Source: CALJUZ01 sp003387805 (lineage in GTDB: Bacteria; Bacillota; Limnochordia; Limnochordales; ZCTH02-B6). From it: a stretch of DNA of 10,849 nucleotides. Shown here in pieces: positions 5,987 through 10,849 of this stretch. Within the stretch, counting starts at the first letter, position 1, and each line of letters starts with the position of its first letter. The stretch is from NCBI GenBank assembly GCA_937975235.1, contig CALJUZ010000033.1, forward strand, positions 1-10,849. The letters run 5' to 3'. Under the pieces are notes generated by a model. The model made no database searches and had not been told where the DNA came from. It saw nothing but the letters and a program-made list of their open reading frames with translations. Position numbers and translations under genes: made by a program.

Positions 5987-6015
5987 GCGTCCGCCCTCCG
6001 ACGAAACGCTGCACC

Positions 6016-6051
6016 GGACCGGCCGGGTTCCCCGGGGAATCCGGCCGGTCC
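6016..6051 (+). terminator. Strong hairpin after the serine hydrolase gene
   Basis: GGACCGGCCGGGTTCCCC (6016-6033) is followed at once by its inverted copy (6034-6051) with one G-T wobble, giving up to 18 pairs less the bases needed for the turn. It begins 29 bases after the stop codon. The following bases (TTGGGCGGG) lack a T-run, so it is a probable but non-classical terminator. Confidence 0.55.
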
Positions 6052-6238
6052 TTGGGCGGGCGACGGGCGGCGGGCGGCGGTCGTGCAGCGGCTGCCGGGC
6101 GCCCGCCGGCCACACCCGCCGGATCGGTGCAGCTTCACCCCACTGTCAAAACTTGCCGTCCCAAGGACGAAGGTCTCAAGGAATTGTCAAAGTTCATGGA
6201 GAATCGGAATTCAAATTCGGTGCCCGGGAGGGATTGCC

Positions 6239-7222
6239 ATGACCGGACTGCGGCGGGTCGTTCTCGAGCCCAATTCCCCGTGGGGCAGTTTGGCCGTGCT
6301 GGTGACGCTGGCCGTGGCCACGGGCGCAACCTACAAGACCGGCGGCACCGTCAACGTGTTCCCTCACCTGTTCTACATCCCGGTCGTGCTGGGCGGCTAC
6401 GTCCACGGCCTCCCGGGCGGCATCGCGGTGGGCGTCGTGGCCGGTCTGCTGTGCGGCCCCCTGATGCCCCTGGATGTGGCCGCGGGCATTCCCCAGCCGC
6501 TGCAGAGCTGGCTGATCCGCATGGCCTTCTTCACCGCCATCGGCGCCCTGACGGGCGGCCTCAGCACCGCCCTCCGCCAGCGCATCGAGGCCCTGGGCCG
6601 GGTCAACGAACAGACGATCCGGGCCTTCGTGCAGGCCATTGACGCCAAGGACAGCTACACGGCCCAGCACTCCACGAAAGTGGCCGAGTACGCGGTGGCC
6701 ATCGCCCGGGAGCTGAAACTGCCGCCCGAGCGGGTGGAGCGCATCCGCTGGGCCGCCCTCCTCCACGACGTGGGCAAACTCGCGGTTCCCGAACACATCC
6801 TGAACAAACCGGACAAGCTGACGCCCGAAGAATTCCGCGTCATTCAGCAGCACCCGGTGGAGTCCGCGAAGATCGTGGCGCTGGTGGAGCAGTACCTCCC
6901 GCTGTTGGACGCGGTCCGCTACCACCACGAGCGCATGGACGGCAAAGGCTACCCCGACGGGCTGCGGGCCGAGGAGATTCCGCTGGACGCCCGCATCTTG
7001 GCCGTCGCGGACGCGTTCGACGCGATGACGTCGGACCGGGCCTACCGGCCCCGCCTGCCCCTGGAGGAGGCGTTGCGCCGCCTGCAGGAAGGCAAAGGGA
7101 CGCAGTGGGATCCTCGGATCGTGGACGCCTTGGTCCGCTGGGTAGAGGGCGGCGGCCTAGGGGGCGAGGCACTCGAACCGGCCGCCGAAGGCGGCTTTCC
7201 CCGTCTGGCCGCGGAAGGATGA
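6239..7222 (+). CDS. Membrane-anchored HD-GYP domain protein, probable c-di-GMP phosphodiesterase
   Basis: HD-GYP proteins hydrolyse cyclic di-GMP. This 327-residue protein has a hydrophobic N-terminal region with about three to four membrane segments (residues 16-112), a short helical linker, and an HD-GYP domain (about 125-305). Key residues are present: H144, the HD pair H176-D177 with K180 (LLHDVGKL), H205, H229-H230 and the signature HHERMDGKGYP (229-239), then D258 in VADAFDAMTSDRAYR. The membrane part (FPHLFYIPVVLGGYVHGLPGG and CGPLMPLD) resembles sensor regions seen ahead of kinases and GGDEF domains, but I cannot name the family. ATG 6239 has GGGAGGG six bases upstream; the longer frame has no domain or ribosome site. 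The last 20 residues are low in complexity. A 252-base gap with a terminator-like hairpin separates it from the hydrolase, so it is probably its own unit. Confidence 0.92.
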   Translation: MTGLRRVVLEPNSPWGSLAVLVTLAVATGATYKTGGTVNVFPHLFYIPVVLGGYVHGLPGGIAVGVVAGLLCGPLMPLDVAAGIPQPLQSWLIRMAFFTAIGALTGGLSTALRQRIEALGRVNEQTIRAFVQAIDAKDSYTAQHSTKVAEYAVAIARELKLPPERVERIRWAALLHDVGKLAVPEHILNKPDKLTPEEFRVIQQHPVESAKIVALVEQYLPLLDAVRYHHERMDGKGYPDGLRAEEIPLDARILAVADAFDAMTSDRAYRPRLPLEEALRRLQEGKGTQWDPRIVDALVRWVEGGGLGGEALEPAAEGGFPRLAAEG

Positions 7223-7232
7223 CGGCGTGGGC

Positions 7233-7260
7233 GGCCGGCGGCCGCCTTCTAAGGCCGGCC
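7233..7260. terminator. Possible bidirectional hairpin between HD-GYP gene and importer operon
   Basis: GGCCGGC (7233-7239) can pair with GCCGGCC (7254-7260) around a 14-base loop in the 53-base gap between two convergent genes. Alternative GC pairings exist inside it. No T-run is present on either side. Confidence 0.3.
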
Positions 7261-7275
7261 CCTGACTCCGTTCCC

Positions 7276-7902
7276 TCAGCCCGCCCCGGCCCAGTGCCGG
7301 GCCTTCGTTTCGAGGATGAGCAGGACGCGGTTGACGGCCAGAGCGATGGCCCCGATGAGGACGGTGCCCGTCCACATCTTCACCGGGTGGTACTGATAAA
7401 GCCCCTGAAACAGCAAGACGCCCAGGCCCCCGGCGTTGATCCAGGCCGCGAGACTGGCCATGCCGATAACCGTCACCGCGGCCACCCGCACGCCGGCGAG
7501 GATGACGGGCAAGGCCAGCGGCAGGCGCACCTCCCGCAGCATTTGCCAGCCGGTCATGCCCATGCCCCGGGCCGCCTCCTCCACCGCCGGATCCACGCCC
7601 CGCAGCCCGGCCACGGTGTTGCGGACCAGAATGTACTGCGAGTACGCGACGAGGGCCGTCGCCGCGGTTTTCGTGCCCAGGCCCGTCACCGGGATGAGGA
7701 GCGCGAACAGCGCCATGCTCGGAATGGTGTAGACGACGCCGAGAAGACCCAGAGCGGGCGTTGTCGCCCGGCGAAAGTGAGCCAGCACGACGCCCAGCGG
7801 TACGGCCAGCGCGACCGCGGTGATCAGCACCAGACCCGTCAGGTACAGATGTTCCCACGTGAGCCGCAGGACCACGTCCCAGTTTTCGGTCAAGTAGGTC
7901 AC
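7276..7902 (-). CDS. Quaternary amine ABC transporter permease (OpuCB/OpuCD/YehW type)
   Basis: The 208-residue protein has about five to six hydrophobic segments and the binding-protein-dependent permease motif at residues 109-134 (EAARGMGMTGWQMLREVRLPLALPV), the loop that docks on the ATPase. The sequence RGVDPAVEEAARGMGMT is typical of the glycine betaine/carnitine/choline OpuC and YehYW families. The start is GTG 7902, which overlaps the ATPase stop as GTGA, with GGAGGAGG ten bases before, so the two are translationally coupled. It is the last gene of the four-gene importer operon and differs clearly from the first permease, so the channel is probably a heterodimer of the two. The exact substrate is not visible in the sequence. 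Confidence 0.92.
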   Translation of the reverse strand: MTYLTENWDVVLRLTWEHLYLTGLVLITAVALAVPLGVVLAHFRRATTPALGLLGVVYTIPSMALFALLIPVTGLGTKTAATALVAYSQYILVRNTVAGLRGVDPAVEEAARGMGMTGWQMLREVRLPLALPVILAGVRVAAVTVIGMASLAAWINAGGLGVLLFQGLYQYHPVKMWTGTVLIGAIALAVNRVLLILETKARHWAGAG

Positions 7903-8978
7903 CCGGCGCCGGCCTCCTCCCCGCGGCGCACCGGCTCATCGGAAGCTCGGGGCGTCGCCGCTGTACCCGCGAGCCCGCCCGCGGGCCTGCCGGGAGTCCC
8001 GGGCCGCGCCGCCCCGCGCCCTCCGGACGCCGCCTCCATGACGTGCTCCCAGCGGAGTTGGCCCACGGGCGCCCCCGCTTCGTCCACGACGGGCACCGGT
8101 TCGCCCCGGATCTGCAGCAGGACGGACAACGCGTCGCGCAAGTTCGTGCCCGCCGTGACGGCGGGTCCGCTTTCCGCCGTCCGGGCAGGCGCCCTCGGCT
8201 CCATGACGTCGCGCACGGAAAGAACCCGCAGGTGCTGGAGGAGATTGTCGGCGCCCAGCAGCCGCCGCACGAAGGGCGTCGCCGGCGCGCTTAAAAGCTC
8301 GATGGGCCGGCCCGCTTGCTCGATGCGGCCTTTCTCCATGACGACGATGCGGTCGGCCAGTTTCAGCGCCTCGTCCACGTCGTGCGTCACGAAAACGATG
8401 GTCTTCTTCAAGCGCCGCTGGATGTCCAGCAGCTCGTCCTGAAGGGCCGCCCGGGTAATCGCGTCCAGCGCGCCGAACGGTTCGTCCATGAGCAAAATGG
8501 GCGGGTCCGCGGCCAGCGCCCGGGCGATGCCCACCCGCTGCTGCTCGCCCCCGGAAAGCTGCCGGGGCAGCCGGTCCCGGTACTGCGCCGGCGGCAGCTG
8601 CATCAGCTCCAGCAGAAAATCGACCCGCTGGGCGATGCGGCGCCGATCCCAGCCGAGAATGCGGGGAACGGTGCCGATGTTCTGGGCCACGGTCTGGTGC
8701 GGGAACAGCCCCACCTGCTGAATGACGTAGCCGATGCCGCGCCGCAGCTCCGTGACGGGCGTGTGCAGCACGTCCCGCCCGTTGACCACGATGCGGCCGG
8801 CCGTGGGCTCGTGAATGCGATTGATCATTTTCAAGAGCGTCGTTTTGCCGCTCCCGGAAGACCCCAGCACCACCAGCAGCTCGCCCGCGTGCACCGTCAG
8901 GCTGCAGCCGGCCACGGCAGGCGCAGCGGCGCCGGGAAACGTCTTCGACACCCGGTCAAGGACGATGGCCGGTTCCAC
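7899..8978 (-). CDS. Quaternary amine ABC transporter ATP-binding protein with C-terminal CBS-like region (OpuCA type)
   Basis: The ATPase domain (residues 1-240) shows Walker A GSSGSGKT (39-46), Q-loop VIQQVGLFPH (85-94), signature LSGGEQQR (141-148), Walker B ILLMDEP (161-167) and H-loop H199. It energises uptake together with two permeases. Residues about 253-318 (LSVRDVMEP, then RDALSVLLQIRGEPVPVVDEAGAPVGQLRWEHV) look like a single CBS unit, where OpuA/OpuCA ATPases usually carry a tandem pair that senses ionic strength or nucleotides. The last 40 residues are a Gly/Ala/Pro/Arg tail without visible structure, so a second CBS has been lost or replaced. The start is GTG 8978 with GGGGTGA six bases before it. 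The gene follows the binding-protein gene after a 136-base gap that holds two strong hairpins. Confidence 0.93.
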   Translation of the reverse strand: MEPAIVLDRVSKTFPGAAAPAVAGCSLTVHAGELLVVLGSSGSGKTTLLKMINRIHEPTAGRIVVNGRDVLHTPVTELRRGIGYVIQQVGLFPHQTVAQNIGTVPRILGWDRRRIAQRVDFLLELMQLPPAQYRDRLPRQLSGGEQQRVGIARALAADPPILLMDEPFGALDAITRAALQDELLDIQRRLKKTIVFVTHDVDEALKLADRIVVMEKGRIEQAGRPIELLSAPATPFVRRLLGADNLLQHLRVLSVRDVMEPRAPARTAESGPAVTAGTNLRDALSVLLQIRGEPVPVVDEAGAPVGQLRWEHVMEAASGGRGAARPGTPGRPAGGLAGTAATPRASDEPVRRGEEAGAG

Positions 8979-9024
8979 GCAATGTCACCCCGTTGAAGCA
9001 GCCCCGCGGCGAACAAGGCGGGAA

Positions 9025-9050
9025 CGGGGCCGGCCGGCGGCCGCGCCCCG
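9025..9050 (-). repeat. Hairpin in the binding-protein/ATPase gap, ATPase-proximal
   Basis: Two nested arms, CGGGGC/GCCCCG outside and CGGCC/GGCCG inside, give 11 pairs with one bulged base and a three-base loop. Together with the next hairpin it could stabilise the upstream binding-protein mRNA or cause partial termination inside the operon. Confidence 0.45.
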
Positions 9051-9072
9051 TCGTCCCCCGCCTCTCCCGCAC

Positions 9073-9103
9073 CGGGAGCCTCGGCCGAGCCGGCCGGCTC
9101 CCG
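9073..9103 (-). repeat. Hairpin just after the binding-protein gene
   Basis: CGGGAGCC (9073-9080) and GGCTCCCG (9096-9103) form an eight-pair stem with a 15-base GC-rich loop, 11 bases past the binding-protein stop. No T-run follows, so it is more likely an mRNA stabiliser or attenuator than a full terminator. Confidence 0.45.
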
Positions 9104-9114
9104 CGCCCGGGGCG

Positions 9115-10056
9115 TCAGCGAATCAAACCGATCTCCTGCAAGAACTCCCGGGCCACTCTCGTGTATTCCCGGCGGTTGCCGTCCACTTCCCAGTTGAGCC
9201 GCTGGGCCGTTTCGTCGGTCAGGTACGGCTGAACGCTGTTCAAGATGTCCGCGATCTCCGGCGCCCGCTCCAGCAGCTCTTTGCGCACCACCGGCGCCAC
9301 CTGGTAAGGCGGCCACAGGCCTTTGTCGTCCTCCATGACCACCAGGTCGTGGCCGATGATTTCGCCGTCGGTGCCGAAGGCCACGGTAACGTCGGCCTGG
9401 CCCTGCAGCAGCACGCGATACTTGATGCCGAAGTCCACCAGCCGCACGGCCCTGAACTCAAAGCCGCCGTACACTTCCTGAAGTCCCTTCAGGCCGTCGG
9501 GCCGCTCGGTGAACTCCGGCACTGCGGCCATCACCAGTTCGGGCGCCACCTCGGCCATGCGCGACAGCGTGTACATGTCGTATTTCTCCGCTGTAGCCCT
9601 GGTGACCGCGATGGCCTGCGTGTTGTTCATGGGCGCGGGATCGAGCCAGATGAGGTCCCAGTTTTCCTCGTAGCCTTGCTTGACGGCGTTGTACACCGCC
9701 TCGGCGTCGGACATGGGCTCCAGGTTCAGCATGTTGAACAAGCCCGTGCCCGTGTACTCGGGGTACAGATCAATCTCCCCGTGCACCAGAGCCTGGTGGG
9801 CCACCAGCGTGCCGGCCAGGTTGAGCCGCCGCTCCACCCGGTAGCCGTGTTCCTCCAGCAGCAAGGCGTAGATCTCACCCAGGAGCAACTGCTCCGTGAA
9901 ATTTTTTGAGCCGATGCGGATGACCGGCGCCGATTCGGGCTGAGCCCAAACCGCGGCCGAACCCGCAGCCAGCGTCAAAAACGCGAGCAGGGCCGCGGCC
10001 GCAAGGCGCGCCCCGGCGTGACGAAACGTCCGCAAGTACAGTGTGCCGACTGACAT
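9115..10056 (-). CDS. Quaternary amine ABC transporter substrate-binding protein (OpuCC/YehZ type)
   Basis: This extracytoplasmic receptor delivers substrate to the two permeases. The 313-residue protein has an export signal (hydrophobic 17-36, likely cleavage after VWA at 38) and a mature domain starting IRIGSKNFTEQLLLGE, with DLYPEYTGTG (97-105) and VAFGTDGEI (225-233), all typical of the OpuAC-type glycine betaine/choline/carnitine binding family. There is no lipobox cysteine, unlike most Gram-positive OpuCC proteins, so as read it would be released, not lipid-anchored. ATG 10056 is chosen because GGGGGAG lies five bases before it; the frame extends to 10110 without a ribosome site. It follows the first permease gene after 66 bases. 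Likely ligands are glycine betaine, choline or carnitine, but the aromatic cage was not resolved here. Confidence 0.92.
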   Translation of the reverse strand: MSVGTLYLRTFRHAGARLAAAALLAFLTLAAGSAAVWAQPESAPVIRIGSKNFTEQLLLGEIYALLLEEHGYRVERRLNLAGTLVAHQALVHGEIDLYPEYTGTGLFNMLNLEPMSDAEAVYNAVKQGYEENWDLIWLDPAPMNNTQAIAVTRATAEKYDMYTLSRMAEVAPELVMAAVPEFTERPDGLKGLQEVYGGFEFRAVRLVDFGIKYRVLLQGQADVTVAFGTDGEIIGHDLVVMEDDKGLWPPYQVAPVVRKELLERAPEIADILNSVQPYLTDETAQRLNWEVDGNRREYTRVAREFLQEIGLIR

Positions 10057-10122
10057 GTTTTCTCCCCCCTGGTTCGGATTGCGACGGTGCAGCCCCCGAC
10101 AACACGGCACGGACGCCGCGCG

Positions 10123-10767
10123 CTACGAAGTGACGCGCCGGCGGGCCAAGTGCTCGGGAACGGCCAGCACGCCCTCGAAGAGCAGGGCCAGCAGGGCGAC
10201 GGGCACGGCGCCAACCAAAAGCAACGCCACGTTGTTCACCGCCAATCCGTTGACAATAAATTCGCCCATGCCGCCGCCGCCGATGAACGCCGCCAAGGTG
10301 GCGCTGGCCACCACTTCTCCGGCGGCCGTGCGAACGCCCGTCAGCACGACGGGCAAAGCCAAAGGCGTTTCAATCCAGCGCAGAATCTGCCCGCGCGTCA
10401 TGCCCATGCCCACCGCCGCCTCCACCACCGCCGGGTCCACGTCCCGGTAAGCGACGTAGGTGTTGATGAGGACGGGCGGCGCGGCCAGCACGGTCAGCGC
10501 GACCAGAGCCGTGCGGAAGCCTAGGCCCAGATACGGAAACACCAGCACCAGCACGGCCAGGCTCGGAACAACCCGCAAAACGCCCAGCACGTTCAGGGAC
10601 ACGCTGCTGACGATGCGGGAGCGGGCCGCCCAGATGCCCAGCGGGACGCCGATGAGCACGCCCAGACCCAGCGCCGCCAGGGCCAGCCCGACGTGAATGC
10701 CCAACGCCTCAAGAAAGCGGTCGCTGTTGGCAGCGATGTAGCGGACCGCATCCACGAACACGCCCAC
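10123..10767 (-). CDS. Quaternary amine ABC transporter permease, first gene of operon (OpuCB/YehY type)
   Basis: The 214-residue protein has about five to six hydrophobic segments (25-48, 57-80, 86-105, 138-165, 178-203) and the ATPase-docking motif VEAAVGMGMTRGQILRWIETPLALPV (115-140). The phrase R-D-V-D-P-A-V-V-E-A-A-V-G-M-G-M-T marks the OpuC/YehYW permease group. The start is GTG 10767, with GGAG about ten bases upstream. A nearby ATG at 10777 is out of frame. It is the first gene of the importer operon in the order permease, binding protein, ATPase, permease; B. subtilis opuC instead begins with the ATPase. Only 82 bases of upstream sequence are in the window, and an A/T-rich patch there (10786-10804) may contain the promoter, but I cannot assign its elements. 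Confidence 0.92.
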   Translation of the reverse strand: MGVFVDAVRYIAANSDRFLEALGIHVGLALAALGLGVLIGVPLGIWAARSRIVSSVSLNVLGVLRVVPSLAVLVLVFPYLGLGFRTALVALTVLAAPPVLINTYVAYRDVDPAVVEAAVGMGMTRGQILRWIETPLALPVVLTGVRTAAGEVVASATLAAFIGGGGMGEFIVNGLAVNNVALLLVGAVPVALLALLFEGVLAVPEHLARRRVTS

Positions 10768-10849
10768 GGACGTTCATCTCCGAGAGAAACCTAAACTTTT
10801 CTAGTAAGGCCTTCCACCCGGGCAGCGACTCCCCTGCAAAAAATTTTCG

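Noticed and set aside
4430..6115. 561-codon open frame on the - strand opposite the serine hydrolase
   Set aside because: It is antisense to a gene with intact catalytic motifs, is Arg/Gly/His-rich and has no recognisable domain; a GC-rich shadow frame.
6184..6212. TTGTCA as a -35 for the HD-GYP gene
   Set aside because: The hexamer 17 bases downstream (GAATTC) does not resemble a -10, and shifts of one or two bases do not improve it.
7105..8442. 445-codon open frame on the + strand opposite the importer ATPase and permease
   Set aside because: It is composed of Arg/Gly/His/Asp-rich shadow sequence, while the - strand frames have Walker motifs and a permease docking loop.
10790..10804. CTAAACTTTTCTAG as an operator ahead of the importer operon
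   Set aside because: Only the outer three bases are truly inverted; too weak to support and too close to the window edge to compare.

Overview
This window is GC-rich bacterial DNA with strong AGGAGG-type ribosome binding sites, frequent GTG starts and lipobox-type secretion. A high-GC member of the Bacillota (Symbiobacterium-, Thermaerobacter- or Limnochorda-like) would fit, but no 16S gene or other diagnostic marker is present, so the taxonomy is a guess.

Left part (1-4466), a nitrite/nitric-oxide neighbourhood. A DUF2249 gene runs in from the left edge on the + strand and converges on a second, complete DUF2249 gene on the - strand. Then, all on the - strand, come a Crp/Fnr regulator, a cupredoxin-fold protein, a copper nitrite reductase lipoprotein (nirK), a 62-residue DUF2892 membrane protein and a second Crp/Fnr regulator. 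nirK and the cupredoxin gene are 2 bases apart and form one transcription unit. nirK keeps every expected copper ligand and catalytic residue. Its cupredoxin neighbour has lost the Cys and Met ligands. Three near-palindromic sites of the form TGTGA-N6-TCACA lie upstream of the second DUF2249 gene, nirK and the DUF2892 gene. Two of them match at 13 of 14 core positions. Both Crp/Fnr proteins carry the R-E-x-x-x-R recognition helix that reads such half-sites in E. coli CRP, so the region looks like a small regulon controlled by one or both local regulators. No nitric oxide reductase is present in the window.

Middle (4467-7222), + strand. A secreted serine hydrolase of the beta-lactamase fold (SxxK, SDN, KGG) with an extra N-terminal domain is followed by a strong palindromic hairpin. 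After it comes a membrane-anchored HD-GYP protein, probably a cyclic-di-GMP phosphodiesterase.

Right part (7276-10767), - strand. A four-gene ABC importer of the OpuC/YehZYXW type (quaternary amine or compatible solute uptake) is arranged permease, substrate-binding protein, ATPase, permease. Two GC-rich hairpins separate the binding-protein gene from the ATPase gene, and the ATPase and the last permease overlap by four bases (GTGA). The importer operon converges on the HD-GYP gene. No tRNA, rRNA, CRISPR array, insertion sequence or attachment site was seen.
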